A stretch of 64,000 bases of DNA from Pseudomonas fulva NBRC 16637 = DSM 17717 (GCF_000730565.1 NZ_BBIQ01000001.1:434001-498000), one strand, 5' to 3'; shown: positions 36,964 to 46,632, counted from the first letter of the stretch. A program made the numbers and translations. Notes: generated by a model from the letters alone, not told the origin.

Positions 36964-38897
36964 AGCTGGTACCTCATGGCCAGGCTGCTTTGCAACCGCT
37001 GAGCCTGGCGCAACGACTCGCGCAGGATGCGCCGGTCCAAGTGGTTGAGGCTGTCTGGGTCCAGGCGGTTGGAGTAGGCCAGGTTGTCGCGTGCCTGGCG
37101 TTGATGTTGCTGCATGCGGGTCTGCTGGATGAAATGGTACGCCTCTTCGTAGGCGGCGCCGTCCAGGGGATCGATCACACCCTTGACCACCAGTTGGCGG
37201 ATGCGCTCCAGGGTATTGCAAGCACCGATCCCATGGGCCAGCGCCAGCACACGTGCGCCATCGACGAAGGGCGTCAGGCCCTGAACCTTGAGGTCCAGGG
37301 TGCCAGCCTTGTCAGTGCCCTGGCGTGTCAGCACGAAGTCGCGCAGACGCCCCACAGGCGGGCGTTGGCGCAGGGCGTTGTCAGCCAGCATGCGTTGGAA
37401 GATACGGTTGTCGGCTATCTGCGTCAGCAATGTGCTGCGCAACGCCTCGCACGTGTGTTCGTCGCCCCAGACTACTCGCAGGTCGAAGTAGATGCTCGAG
37501 CCCAGGAGGTTCTCCGGGCTTGCGTCACGCACGAAGCCGGCAAAGCGCCGTGACCACTCGCTGTGCGACAGGCACAGCGCAGGGTTGCCGGCCATGACAT
37601 TGCCCTTGCACAGGGTAAAACCGCACTGCGCCAGGCATTGGTTGATGTACTGCGCCAACGGTAGCAGCCGCGCCCGGATGGCCTGCGCTTCGGTGTCATC
37701 GGCTGCGTCGAAGAGGATACCGTTATCCTGGTCGGTGTGCAGGGTCTGCTCGCGCCGCCCTTCACTGCCAAAACAGAGCCAACTGAACGGCACCCCCGGA
37801 TCGCCACGTTCTGCCAGCGCCAGTTCGATGACCCGGCATACCGTGTGGTCGTTGAGCAAGGTGATGATCTGGGTGATCTGCGTAGAGGAGGCACCGTGGG
37901 CGAGCATGCGCTCGACCAACTGACTGATTTCGCCTCGCAGGGAAACAAGCGTGTCCAGGCGCGGCGCATGACGAATGGTACGCGCCAGGTGCACAAGGTC
38001 CACCCGCTGCAGGGAAAACAGATCGCGCTCGGACACCACCCCACACAACCGCCCGCTCTCCACCAGGCACACGTGCGCGATATGCCGCTCGGTCATCGCC
38101 ATGGCCGCATCGAAGGCACTCGCCTGGGGGCTCAGGTAGAACGGTGCGGCGGTCATGTGCCGTGCAATGGGTGCACCCAGATCGGCATCGGCTGCGGCAA
38201 CCACCTGGCGCAGATCGCGCAAGGTGAAAATGCCCGTCGGCTGGCGCTGCCCATCGACGATCACGATCGATCCAACCTGCTGCTCATGCATCAGCCGCAC
38301 GGCTTCGCGCAGCGGTGTCTCGGGGGCGCAGGCCACGGGGTGACGCATGGCCAGTTCGCCTAGCGGTGTATTGAGGGAATACTGGGTGCCCAGGGTTTGC
38401 ACCGCCTGTTGACGGACCTGTTGGTTGACCTGATCCAGAAGACTGCTGACCCCTCGCAAGGCGAAATCGCGGAACACCTCGGAAAGGGAAAAGACGCGGA
38501 TGAATGCCGCCTTGTTCAGTTGCAGGCAGAAAGTGTCGTCACCGGCCAGGTGCTCCGTACGCGTGGCTCGCTCGCCGAGCAAGGCTGCCAGTGGAAAACA
38601 CTCGCCGTGGGTAATCTCGAACGTGGTTTCGACGCCGGGTTTGACCAGGTGCTGCCGCTCACCAACCACGCGGCCCTGCTTGACGATGTAGAAGTGCTCG
38701 ACCGGCCCGTCGCTTGGCTTGATGATGCTTTCGCCGCTGGCGTAGAAGCGCAGCTGGCACTGCTCGACCAAGTAGGCCAGATGGCTCTGCTCCATCTGGT
38801 TGAAGGGCGCAAAGCGCTGCAGGAATTGCAGGGTGCCCTGGATGTTTTGCAGCACTGCCGTTCTACCCGCTTGCTGGTAGGCGTCTTTTTTGCTCAT
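36960..38897 (-). CDS. cNMP-binding/CBS/DUF294 nucleotidyltransferase-like protein
   Basis: A 645-residue cytoplasmic signalling protein. It has an N-terminal cyclic-nucleotide-binding domain (about 25-140, SGESIIKPSDGPVEHFYIV), a pair of CBS domains (about 165-290, ADADLGAPIARHMT and AHVCLVESGRLCGVVSERD), then DUF294 with a nucleotidyltransferase motif (GSEGRREQTLHTDQDN) and the DUF294 C-terminal domain. The role is unknown; such proteins sense nucleotides and are related to GlnD-like transferases. The stop overlaps the exonuclease start. Upstream lies a (TA)n/TCTA stretch that could form the promoter. Confidence 0.9.
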   Translation of the reverse strand: MSKKDAYQQAGRTAVLQNIQGTLQFLQRFAPFNQMEQSHLAYLVEQCQLRFYASGESIIKPSDGPVEHFYIVKQGRVVGERQHLVKPGVETTFEITHGECFPLAALLGERATRTEHLAGDDTFCLQLNKAAFIRVFSLSEVFRDFALRGVSSLLDQVNQQVRQQAVQTLGTQYSLNTPLGELAMRHPVACAPETPLREAVRLMHEQQVGSIVIVDGQRQPTGIFTLRDLRQVVAAADADLGAPIARHMTAAPFYLSPQASAFDAAMAMTERHIAHVCLVESGRLCGVVSERDLFSLQRVDLVHLARTIRHAPRLDTLVSLRGEISQLVERMLAHGASSTQITQIITLLNDHTVCRVIELALAERGDPGVPFSWLCFGSEGRREQTLHTDQDNGILFDAADDTEAQAIRARLLPLAQYINQCLAQCGFTLCKGNVMAGNPALCLSHSEWSRRFAGFVRDASPENLLGSSIYFDLRVVWGDEHTCEALRSTLLTQIADNRIFQRMLADNALRQRPPVGRLRDFVLTRQGTDKAGTLDLKVQGLTPFVDGARVLALAHGIGACNTLERIRQLVVKGVIDPLDGAAYEEAYHFIQQTRMQQHQRQARDNLAYSNRLDPDSLNHLDRRILRESLRQAQRLQSSLAMRYQL

Positions 38898-38924
38898 CGA
38901 CCTGACCGTATCGCTACGCCGAAC

Positions 38925-38943
38925 TATATATATCTATCTATAG
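38925..38943 (-). promoter_or_regulatory. AT-rich tract upstream of the DUF294 gene
   Basis: TATATATATCTATCTATAG lies 28 bases before the DUF294 gene start, in a GC-rich genome. Several -10-like hexamers (TATAGA, TATATA) fall in it on the minus strand, but no good -35 was found. Confidence 0.35.
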
Positions 38944-39106
38944 GGTCGGCTTTGTTGTTTTCGGCATTCATGGTCGGCCTGCAGAGGGCGTGGTGCCCAT
39001 TGGACGTAAGTCTAGGGCACGAACACGTCAATAATCCGACGAAAGGTAAATTGGGTGTCGGAGAATCTGCGGTCTTACCAGTAGAGCGAATGGATACGAG
39101 ACGACC

Positions 39107-39559
39107 ATGTCCGAGCACACCGATATCTTGAGCGACGCAGAGCGTGCGGCACTCGCTGCTGTGAGTGCGCCGCCGCCTGCCCGGCCGGTAGTGCTCGTGG
39201 TCGACGATAATCCGGTCAACAGCGAAGCCTTGATGTTGTATCTCAAAAGCAAGGGTATCGACGGCATGACGGCCGATGGCGCCCAGGAGGCGCTGTTCAA
39301 GCTCCATTGGGAGCCTCGCATCGCGCTGATGATCACCGACCTGCGGATGCAGCCCGAGGATGGGCTGTACCTTATCCACAAGGTGCGCGAGATGCAGGAA
39401 GCGGACCGGGCTGCGCTTTCGATCATCGTGGTATCAGGCGATACCGATGTGAAAGAGGCCGTTGATGTCATGCACCTGGGGGTTGTGGACTTTCTGTTGA
39501 AGCCCGTCGACCTGGCGAAACTGCTCGAACTGGTGAAGCGCGAATTGAAGCTGGCCTGA
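39107..39559 (+). CDS. Single-domain response regulator
   Basis: A 150-residue receiver-domain protein with a 26-residue N-terminal extension and no output domain. The acidic pocket is Asp33/Asp34 and the phosphoacceptor is Asp78 (LMITDLRM). Ser110 and Lys132 (LLKPVD) complete the site. It is divergent from the DUF294 gene and has no sensor kinase next to it. A GC-rich stem-loop lies after the stop. It may work by protein-protein contact. The partner kinase is not visible in this window. Confidence 0.9.
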   Translation: MSEHTDILSDAERAALAAVSAPPPARPVVLVVDDNPVNSEALMLYLKSKGIDGMTADGAQEALFKLHWEPRIALMITDLRMQPEDGLYLIHKVREMQEADRAALSIIVVSGDTDVKEAVDVMHLGVVDFLLKPVDLAKLLELVKRELKLA

Positions 39560-39566
39560 TGTGCAA

Positions 39567-39586
39567 GCGGGGCCCGAAGGCCCCGC
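39567..39586. terminator. Stem-loop between response regulator and glcB
   Basis: GCGGGGCC / GGCCCCGC form a perfect 8-base stem with a CGAA tetraloop in the gap between the convergent genes. There is no T run, so a rho-independent terminator is possible but not certain. Confidence 0.5.
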
Positions 39587-39626
39587 CGATCAACGCTGCA
39601 AGCAGCTCACGCTATACGCCGGTCGT

Positions 39627-41804
39627 TCAGATCCCGTTGCGTGCCTTGAACTCACGGCGACGGCGATGCAGCACAGGCTCGGTGTAGCCGTTAGGCTGCT
39701 TGGCACCTTCGAGCACCAGCTCGACTGCCGCCTGGAAGGCAACGTTGTCGTCGAAGTTGCCCGCCATCGGGCGATACAGCGGGTCGTTGGCGTTCTGCTT
39801 GTCGACCACTGCCGCCATGCGCTTGAGGCTTTCGAGCACCTGCTCCTGGCTGACTACACCATGTCGCAGCCAGTTGGCCAGCAACTGGGCGGAAATGCGC
39901 AAGGTGGCGCGGTCTTCCATCAGCCCCACGTTGTTGATGTCGGGCACTTTGGAGCAACCCACACCCTGATCGATCCAGCGCACCACGTAGCCCAGGATGC
40001 CCTGGGCATTGTTGTCCAGCTCGTTGCGGATTTCCTCGTCCGACCAGTTGGGGTTGGTCGCCAGCGGAATGGCCAGGATGTCATCGACCGAAGCCGGTGT
40101 GCGCGAAGCCAGCTCGCGCTGGCGCGCCTGCACATCCACCTTGTGGTAGTGCAGGGCGTGCAGGGTGGCTGCCGTCGGCGAAGGCACCCACGCGGTATTG
40201 GCACCGGCCAGCGGGTGAGCGATCTTCTGCTCCAGCATGGCGGCCATCAGGTCGGGCATGGCCCACATGCCCTTGCCGATCTGCGCACGCCCTTGCAGGC
40301 CGGTGGCAAGGCCTACATCGACGTTGTTGTTTTCATAGGCGCCGATCCACTTCTCGTTCTTCATGGCGCCTTTGCGCACGACCGGGCCTGCCTCCATGGA
40401 GGTATGGATTTCGTCGCCCGTGCGATCGAGGAAGCCCGTATTGATGAACACCACGCGCTCGGCAGCGGCCTTGATGCAGGACTTGAGGTTGACCGTTGTG
40501 CGGCGCTCTTCGTCCATGATGCCGACCTTGACGGTATTGCGCTGCATACCCAGCAGGTCTTCGACCCGGCTGAATATCTCGGCGGCGAACGCCACTTCCT
40601 CCGGGCCATGCATCTTCGGCTTGACGATGTACACACTGCCGGTACGGGTATTGCGGCGACTGGTGGTGCCGTTGAGGTTGTGCAGCGCCATGAGGTTGGT
40701 GAACAGACCGTCCTGGATACCTTCCGGGACTTCGTTACCCTGCGCGTCGAGGATGGCCGGGTTGGTCATCAGGTGACCCACGTTGCGCACGAACAGCAGC
40801 GAGCGACCATGCAGCGTGACGCTGCCCCCGTTCGGCGCTGCGTACTCGCGATCGGGGTTCATGGTGCGGGTGAACGTCTTGCCGCCCTTGCTGACGCTTT
40901 CGGCCAGGTCACCTTTCATCAGCCCCAGCCAATTGCGATACACGATCACTTTGTCGTCGGCGTCGACTGCCGCCACGGAGTCTTCGCAGTCCATGATGGT
41001 GGTCAGTGCCGATTCCATCAGGATGTCCTTGACGCCTGCGGCATCGGTGCTGCCCACCGGGGTACTGGCATCGATCTGGATTTCGAAGTGCAGGCCATTG
41101 TGCTTGAGCAACACGGCAGTGGGGGCGTTGCTGTCGCCGTGGAACCCGACCAGTTGGGCGTCGTCACGCAGGCCCGTGTTGCTGCCGCCTTTGAGGGTGA
41201 CGACCAACTGGCCAGCCTCGATGCGATAGGCCGTGGAGTCGACGTGCGAACCAGCAGCCAGTGGTGCCGCTTCGTCGAGGAAGGCACGGGCGAAGGCGAT
41301 CACTTTGTCGCCACGTACCTTGTTGTAGCCTTGCCCCTTTTCGGCGCCGCCTTCCTCGCTGATGGCGTCGGTGCCGTAGAGCGCGTCGTACAGCGAGCCC
41401 CAGCGGGCATTCGCGGCGTTCAGGGCAAAGCGTGCATTCATGACCGGTACCACCAACTGCGGACCGGCCATGTGGGCGATTTCTTCGTCCACGTTTTGCG
41501 TAGTGGCCTGGAAATCGTCGGCTTGTGGCAGCAGGTAACCGATTTCCTGAAGGAAAGCCTTGTAGGCCGGGGCGTCGTGGGCCTGGCCTTTGCGGGCCTG
41601 GTGCCAGGCGTCGATCTGGGCTTGCAGCTCGTCGCGCTTGGCGAGGAGGGCTTTGTTCTTTGGAGCGAGGTCGTTGATGATCTTTTCAGCACCTGCCCAG
41701 AACTGCTCGGCGATGATGCCGGTTCCGGGGATGGCTTCGTTGTTCACGAAGTCGTACAGGACTTTGGCGACCTGAAGGCCACCGACTTGAACGTATCCAG
41801 TCAT
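39627..41804 (-). CDS. glcB: Malate synthase G
   Basis: Condenses glyoxylate with acetyl-CoA to malate in the glyoxylate shunt and in glycolate use. The 725-residue length is standard for the G isoform. Family segments are visible in order: [72 protein letters not shown]. The ATG at 41804 was preferred over one four codons upstream because GAGG precedes it at a suitable distance. It is a single gene; the glc genes for glycolate oxidase are not next to it. A 444-base gap lies upstream. Confidence 0.96.
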   Translation of the reverse strand: MTGYVQVGGLQVAKVLYDFVNNEAIPGTGIIAEQFWAGAEKIINDLAPKNKALLAKRDELQAQIDAWHQARKGQAHDAPAYKAFLQEIGYLLPQADDFQATTQNVDEEIAHMAGPQLVVPVMNARFALNAANARWGSLYDALYGTDAISEEGGAEKGQGYNKVRGDKVIAFARAFLDEAAPLAAGSHVDSTAYRIEAGQLVVTLKGGSNTGLRDDAQLVGFHGDSNAPTAVLLKHNGLHFEIQIDASTPVGSTDAAGVKDILMESALTTIMDCEDSVAAVDADDKVIVYRNWLGLMKGDLAESVSKGGKTFTRTMNPDREYAAPNGGSVTLHGRSLLFVRNVGHLMTNPAILDAQGNEVPEGIQDGLFTNLMALHNLNGTTSRRNTRTGSVYIVKPKMHGPEEVAFAAEIFSRVEDLLGMQRNTVKVGIMDEERRTTVNLKSCIKAAAERVVFINTGFLDRTGDEIHTSMEAGPVVRKGAMKNEKWIGAYENNNVDVGLATGLQGRAQIGKGMWAMPDLMAAMLEQKIAHPLAGANTAWVPSPTAATLHALHYHKVDVQARQRELASRTPASVDDILAIPLATNPNWSDEEIRNELDNNAQGILGYVVRWIDQGVGCSKVPDINNVGLMEDRATLRISAQLLANWLRHGVVSQEQVLESLKRMAAVVDKQNANDPLYRPMAGNFDDNVAFQAAVELVLEGAKQPNGYTEPVLHRRRREFKARNGI

Positions 41805-42248
41805 TGCTTGCCTCACTCTGCTCAGCTATTTCGCTCTTTTGTATTGAGCCTGTAGCGCTTCTCCTCGCACGGCACCAGTGCATGCCTCCGGTACAAGCCC
41901 GGACGCGGCTGGGTGCGGTTTGCCTGCCTGACAGCAAGCAACGTGCATTCTTCACAGGCGCCTCGACAGACCTTCAAACGACGTTGTGTAGTCCGCGCCC
42001 ACGGATACTACATGAAGCAGCCGGCTGGGCACTATCAGACTAAAAGCGCCGTCAGGCGACCTGTTGGTCGCACAGGATCCTGCAAGGAAGCGCCATGTTC
42101 GCAAAAAACGGAGTGATTGTTCCAGATAAATCTAAAAACAGTACACGATTTATAAGTAGGATTGCCCTGCGGCAGGTTGACGCGCCTTGCCTATACTGTG
42201 GCGACACCTTGGCGCTGTATGGCCTGAACCCCACTCGAGGAACATTCC
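41805..42248. other. 444-base gap between glcB and the ACT-domain gene
   Basis: No supportable gene. It is the promoter region of both divergent genes. I see an inverted repeat TGTAGT...ACTACA at about 41987-42012, not assigned to any regulator. A TATACT hexamer at 42193-42198 lies 51 bases before the ACT gene, with no good -35. Confidence 0.55.
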
Positions 42249-42767
42249 GTGGAACATCTTGTGCTTACCGTGATCGCCCCGGACAAGGCCGGCCAAGTCG
42301 AGCGGATCGCCCAGTGCATCGCCGACTTCGAGGGTAACTGGCTGGAAAGCAGCATGTCGCGCATGGCTGGGCAATTTGCCGGCATCCTGCGGGTGGCAGT
42401 GCCGGCGGATCGGTATGACGCGTTGGTGGACGCGCTCGGGGCATTGTCCGCACACGGCATTCGCGTGCAACTGGCCGAAAGTGGCAACGAGCCTGCCCAT
42501 GCATCCAAACCCTTTGGCATGGAGCTGGTAGGTAACGACCGGCCAGGGATCGTGCGGGATATCACCCGTGTGCTGGCCGAGCTGAATGTGAACGTCGAAC
42601 GGATTGCCACTGAGGTACGCCCGGCACCGATGAGCAACGAACCCCTGTTTCATGCCGAGGCCCTTCTGGCATTACCCGCGTCCCTGCCGCTGGAGCAGCT
42701 GCAGCAACGTCTGGAAGCGCTGGCCGATGACTTGATGGTGGAGTTGCGGTTGCGCGCGGATGAGTAA
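42249..42767 (+). CDS. ACT-domain regulatory protein (GcvR-like)
   Basis: A 172-residue protein with two ACT domains (about 3-75 and 90-165), the arrangement of GcvR, the glycine cleavage system regulator. Segments such as VIAPDKAGQVERIAQCIADFEGNW are typical of the first ACT domain, and ELVGNDRPGIVRDITRVLAEL of the second. It may sense glycine or another amino acid and act on a partner. The start is a GTG at 42249 with GAGGAA 8 bases upstream. It stands alone. Confidence 0.85.
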   Translation: MEHLVLTVIAPDKAGQVERIAQCIADFEGNWLESSMSRMAGQFAGILRVAVPADRYDALVDALGALSAHGIRVQLAESGNEPAHASKPFGMELVGNDRPGIVRDITRVLAELNVNVERIATEVRPAPMSNEPLFHAEALLALPASLPLEQLQQRLEALADDLMVELRLRADE

Positions 42768-42828
42768 ATGCGGCTCGCCACTGCCGCAGACTCTGGCAGA
42801 GGTTATCCCGATTTAGAGAGGACGGCCT

Positions 42829-42949
42829 TGTGGATAAGCTGGGGCTATCGGGTCCCAGCGCCCGGCTTGCAAGGGCTGCAGAGATTTGATCGAAAATTGA
42901 TCAATGTAGAGAGGTTGTGCACAAACGGCGGGGACGAGGGTGTGGATAA
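42829..42949 (-). other. Two perfect DnaA-box words between convergent genes
   Basis: TGTGGATAA, the complement of the DnaA box TTATCCACA, occurs at 42829-42837 and 42941-42949. A near match TTATCCC lies at 42803-42809, and the palindrome TTGTGCACAA sits at 42915-42924. The region lies between the 3' ends of the ACT gene and rarD, with no gene. It is not the chromosomal origin as far as neighbours show. Confidence 0.4.
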
Positions 42950-43012
42950 GCTCTGGAGATGTCTCTGCAGGCCATGTATATCAAGGCGTACAGAGACATG
43001 ATCGTTTTTTGA

Positions 43013-43900
43013 TCAGCGACTTTTACGCAAATTCCACCACGCATCGACGCTGTACAACGCCAGCCCTGCCCAGATGAACATGAATGCCGTGAGCGTGCTT
43101 GGGGATAGATGCTCGTCGAACAGCCAGATGGCCTGGAGCAAGACCAGCGTTGGCGCCAGGTATTGCAGAAAGCCCAGCGTGGTGTAGGGCAGATGCCGTG
43201 CGGCAGCGTTGAAACACACCAGCGGCACCAGTGTCACGGGGCCTGCAGCCATCAGCCACAAGGCCTCGCTTGTGGTGTAGAACTCACCTTGCGCGCTCAT
43301 CGCGCCGGGGTGCAGCAGCAACCACCCAAGCGCCAGCGGTACCAGCATCCAGGTCTCGACAACCAGGCCGGGCAGGGCCGCCACGGGGGCTTGCTTGCGA
43401 ATAAGCCCGTAGAACCCGAAGGTCAGCGCCAGTGCCAAGGATACCCAGGGCAGGCTGCCCACCTGCCAGACCTGTTGCATGACGCCGAGCGCGGCCAGAC
43501 CGACCGCCAGCCACTGCAAACGGCGCAAGCGCTCGCCGAGAATCAGCATGCCGAGCAGCACGTTGATCAGCGGGTTGATGTAGTAGCCAAGGCTGGCCTC
43601 GAGCATGCGTCCGTTGTTCACCGACCAGACATACGTCAGCCAATTGGCTGCGATCAATGTGCCGCTCAATGCCAGGATGGCCAAGCGCCGCGGGTTGTCG
43701 CGCAGGTCGCGCCACCAGCCGGGGTGTTTCCAGAAGGCGAGCAGTATCGAGCCGAACAGCGCTGACCACAGCACACGGTGGACGATGATCTCCACGGCGG
43801 GGACGCTTTGGATGGCTTTGAAGTACAGGGGGAACAGGCCCCAGATGATGTAGGCACTCAGGCCCAGTAGATACCCGCGACGCGGGTTTGCAGCGTGCAT
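43013..43900 (-). CDS. rarD: EamA/DMT-family transporter, RarD type
   Basis: A 295-residue inner-membrane protein with ten hydrophobic segments and two EamA halves. The RGYLLGLSAYIIWGLFPLYF start and the ANWLTYVWSVNNGRMLEASL and YYINPLINVLLGMLILGERL motifs are the RarD signature. It is thought to export small metabolites; in E. coli RarD is linked to chloramphenicol sensitivity. The gene is on the same strand as srkA upstream, 62 bases apart. Confidence 0.9.
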   Translation of the reverse strand: MHAANPRRGYLLGLSAYIIWGLFPLYFKAIQSVPAVEIIVHRVLWSALFGSILLAFWKHPGWWRDLRDNPRRLAILALSGTLIAANWLTYVWSVNNGRMLEASLGYYINPLINVLLGMLILGERLRRLQWLAVGLAALGVMQQVWQVGSLPWVSLALALTFGFYGLIRKQAPVAALPGLVVETWMLVPLALGWLLLHPGAMSAQGEFYTTSEALWLMAAGPVTLVPLVCFNAAARHLPYTTLGFLQYLAPTLVLLQAIWLFDEHLSPSTLTAFMFIWAGLALYSVDAWWNLRKSR

Positions 43901-43962
43901 GCAGAGTCCTTGCTTAAGATGCTGATTAACGGCAGCTATTGTAGACAGCGCCGACGGTCGAT

Positions 43963-44937
43963 CTAGAACAACTTGAGTGGGGCTTCATCGAGGGCGGCCA
44001 TTTGCTCACGCAGCGCCAGAATCTGATCACCCCAGTATCTAGGCTGACCGAACCACGGGAAGCTGGGCGGAAATGCCGGATCGTCCCAGCGACGCGCCAG
44101 CCAGGCACTGTAGTGGAGTTGACGCAGGGCACGCAGCGGCTCGATCAACGCCAGCTCACGCGGGTCGAAGTCGTGAAATTCGTTGTAGCCCTCGACCAGC
44201 TCGGCCAACTGGCCCTGACGCTCATCCCGATTGCCTGCCAGCATCATCCACAGGTCCTGTACCGCAGGGCCCATGCGGCAGTCGTCCAGGTCAACCACAT
44301 GGTAGATCTCGTCGCGGTGCATCAGGTTGCCCGGGTGCAAGTCACCGTGCAGGCGGATGACCTGGTGCGGGGTGCGGGCATAGATGGCTTCCACTCGAGC
44401 CAGTACATCGCGCGCGACCGATTCGAAGGCGGGCAACAGTTCCCGGGGCACGAACCCGCCTTTTAGCAGTGTGTCCAGTGAGGCGTGCCCGAAGTTATCC
44501 ACAGCCAACGCTTCCCGGTGTTCGAACGGCCGGCTGGCAGCCACGGCATGCAGGCGTCCGATCAACTGGCCCAAGCGGTACAACTGATCGAGGTTGCCGG
44601 GTTCAGGGGCATGCCCACCACGGCGCGGGAACAGCGTAAAGCGAAAGCCGCCGTGTTCGAACAGCGTGTTGCCTTGATGCTGCAGGGGCGCTACCACCGG
44701 CACTTCGCAGCCGGCCAATTCGGCCGTGAAGCGGTGTTCTTCGACGATGGCTGCATCGCTCCAGCGACCGGGTCGATAGAACTTGGCGATCAAGGGCTGC
44801 TCGCCCTCGATGCCCACTTGGTAGACGCGGTTTTCATAGCTGTTGAGTGCCAATACCCGCGCATCGCTGAGAAACCCCAATGATTCCACGGCGTCGAGCA
44901 CCAAGTCGGGGGTGAGTGTGGCGAACGGGTGGGACAT
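43963..44937 (-). CDS. srkA: Stress-response kinase A (YihE/RdoA family)
   Basis: A 324-residue aminoglycoside phosphotransferase-like Ser/Thr kinase. The catalytic loop HGDLHPGNLM and metal-binding VVDLDDC are intact, and SYENRVYQV marks the N-terminal lobe. E. coli SrkA (YihE) counters stress-induced cell death. The ATG at 44937 is preceded by GGAG; an opening 11 codons upstream has no ribosome site. The gene lies between the ModE-type gene and rarD on the same strand, without tight coupling. Confidence 0.92.
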   Translation of the reverse strand: MSHPFATLTPDLVLDAVESLGFLSDARVLALNSYENRVYQVGIEGEQPLIAKFYRPGRWSDAAIVEEHRFTAELAGCEVPVVAPLQHQGNTLFEHGGFRFTLFPRRGGHAPEPGNLDQLYRLGQLIGRLHAVAASRPFEHREALAVDNFGHASLDTLLKGGFVPRELLPAFESVARDVLARVEAIYARTPHQVIRLHGDLHPGNLMHRDEIYHVVDLDDCRMGPAVQDLWMMLAGNRDERQGQLAELVEGYNEFHDFDPRELALIEPLRALRQLHYSAWLARRWDDPAFPPSFPWFGQPRYWGDQILALREQMAALDEAPLKLF

Positions 44938-45033
44938 GATGACTCCGGCGGTAGGCAGCGTGGCCCCCATGTTACCGCGTTGGCCACCGAGGCGCCGCAG
45001 GGCACTCGGCCATGTGCCAAACGCCGTTACAGG

Positions 45034-45804
45034 TCAGGCCGGGATACCAATCACCACATCGGCGGCCGAGAACTGCGCACGCAGGGCGCTGCCAACGGTC
45101 ACCTGGTGCTCTGCCAGCCAGGCCGGTTCGGCGAAGGCGCACAGGGTCTGACCATTGCCAAGCGCAAGGCGCACCTCGTGGGGGCCATCGGTGCCCGTCA
45201 GAATCGAGTCCACGGTCACCTGCAGGCAATTGTGCTGTTGATCCGCCTCGTCGCTGTGGCCCAGCAGGCGCACCCAACCTGCCTTGAGCAAGGCCACCAC
45301 CGTCGTGCCCAAGGTCAGCCCAAGGCGCTCGGTGCTGTCATGAGTGATCAAGGCTTCGATCTGCAGCCCCCCACTCAGTGCAAGGCCGACCCGGTCATGC
45401 CACCCCACGCGATGAAGGGCGCTGACCTGGCCTTGCAGCTGATTCCGGGCGCTGGTGTGCAGCATCAGGCGACCGAGCAGGTCAAGGTCGCTCACATCAT
45501 CGGTGGCTTCGAGCAACTGAGCTTGCAAGGCTTGCAGGCGCTGATACAGCCGCAGCACCCGTTCGCCTTCGGCAGACAGGCGTGCACCGCCGCCGCCGCG
45601 CCCGCCAGTGCTGCGCTCTACCAAGGGGCTGCTGGCCAGGTTGTTGAGTTCATCGATCGCATCCCAGGCAGCTTTGTAGCTCATGCCGGCAGCCTTGGCG
45701 GCGCGGGTGATGGAGCCCTGCTCGGCAATGTGCTGCAAGAGGGCCACGCGCTGTGGGCGGCGGGTAATGTGATGGGTCAGTGGGGCAGGTAAGGGCATGG
45801 GCAT
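45034..45804 (-). CDS. ModE-family molybdate-responsive regulator
   Basis: A 256-residue protein with a ModE N-terminal winged helix (RRPQRVALLQHIAEQGSITR, AAGMSYKAAWDAIDELNNL) and two C-terminal molybdate-binding TOBE/MOP domains (ARNQLQGQVSAL and VDSILTG segments). Such proteins bind molybdate and control molybdate uptake or molybdoenzymes. The start could be ATG 45804 or 45798. A far longer opening to 45888 overlaps the ComF-family gene. No modABC genes are nearby, which is unusual for the classical ModE. Confidence 0.85.
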   Translation of the reverse strand: MPMPLPAPLTHHITRRPQRVALLQHIAEQGSITRAAKAAGMSYKAAWDAIDELNNLASSPLVERSTGGRGGGGARLSAEGERVLRLYQRLQALQAQLLEATDDVSDLDLLGRLMLHTSARNQLQGQVSALHRVGWHDRVGLALSGGLQIEALITHDSTERLGLTLGTTVVALLKAGWVRLLGHSDEADQQHNCLQVTVDSILTGTDGPHEVRLALGNGQTLCAFAEPAWLAEHQVTVGSALRAQFSAADVVIGIPA

Positions 45805-45880
45805 CCGACCGGTTTGGTGATGGGCCAGTGTACGGGGTGGGCGTAGCGTACCACTGCGTCGCCGCCACTGGCCTGCACGC

Positions 45881-46615
45881 TCATGCATAGCCGGGCTTGG
45901 GTGTGCGTGCCAGGCAGTAGACGTCTACACGTGCGGCACCTGCCTTGCGCAGGACCTGTGCAACAGCCTGCGCCGTCGCGCCGGTGGTCAGTACATCATC
46001 GACGAGCGCGACATGCTGGCCGTGCAGGCCACCGCATACGGCGAACGCCTGACGCAGGTTGCGCCATCGAGCCTTGGCGCTCAGATGCTGCTGGGCCGTG
46101 GTGTGGCGGGTGCGTACCAGCAGGTGTTCGACGAAGGGCACTGCCAGTTGCCTTGACCACCAACGCGCCAGCATCGCAGCCTGGTTGAACCCCCGTTCAC
46201 GCAGTCGGCGCCGTGTCAGGGGTACAGCAAGCAGCACGTCGGGGCGGGGCAGGCCTTCGGCATAGTGATGGCTCAGCGCATGACCGGCAATCTCAGCCAT
46301 CAGGCGTCCCAGCGGCCACTGACGGTTGTGCTTGAACCGACTGATCAGGGTGTCCACCGGAAATGTGAAATGCCAGGGTGCCAGAACCCGTTCGAATGCT
46401 GGCGGCCTGCGGTTGCACTGTCCGCATTCCATGCCTGCCATGGCCAGAGGCAGGGCGCACCGTGAGCAGTGGTCATCATCCAGCCAGGGCAGTTGTTGTT
46501 CACATGGCTCGCATAGCGCGTAGGGCTGGAGCGCAGTGGCACCGCATAGTGCGCATATTTGGTTAACTAGTGACCAGTTGTAGACCAGCTTCTTAAGCTT
46601 AAGTTGACAGTTCAT
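45881..46615 (-). CDS. ComF-family phosphoribosyltransferase-like protein
   Basis: A 244-residue ComF/GntX-type protein. The N-terminal half has several Cys pairs (CALC, CEPC, CSRC, CGQC) that suggest a zinc finger. The C-terminal half has the phosphoribosyltransferase PRPP loop VALVDDVLTTGATAQA. ComF is needed for DNA uptake in naturally competent bacteria; GntX is related. The gene is divergent from bioB and its start region overlaps the putative bioB promoter. Confidence 0.9.
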   Translation of the reverse strand: MNCQLKLKKLVYNWSLVNQICALCGATALQPYALCEPCEQQLPWLDDDHCSRCALPLAMAGMECGQCNRRPPAFERVLAPWHFTFPVDTLISRFKHNRQWPLGRLMAEIAGHALSHHYAEGLPRPDVLLAVPLTRRRLRERGFNQAAMLARWWSRQLAVPFVEHLLVRTRHTTAQQHLSAKARWRNLRQAFAVCGGLHGQHVALVDDVLTTGATAQAVAQVLRKAGAARVDVYCLARTPKPGYA

Positions 46616-46632
46616 GGGCCTTCCCTGACTAT
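46604..46632 (+). promoter_or_regulatory. Candidate bioB promoter
   Basis: TTGACA (46604-46609), 17 bases, then GACTAT (46627-46632), 71 bases before the bioB ATG. The -10 is poor. The element overlaps the ComF-family gene start on the other strand. Confidence 0.4.

Noticed and set aside
39561..41855. 764-residue plus-strand open frame over glcB
   Set aside because: Shadow of glcB; no start signal and no recognisable domain.
42177..42198. TTGACG/TATACT promoter before the ACT-domain gene
   Set aside because: The spacing is only nine bases, so it cannot be a standard sigma-70 promoter.
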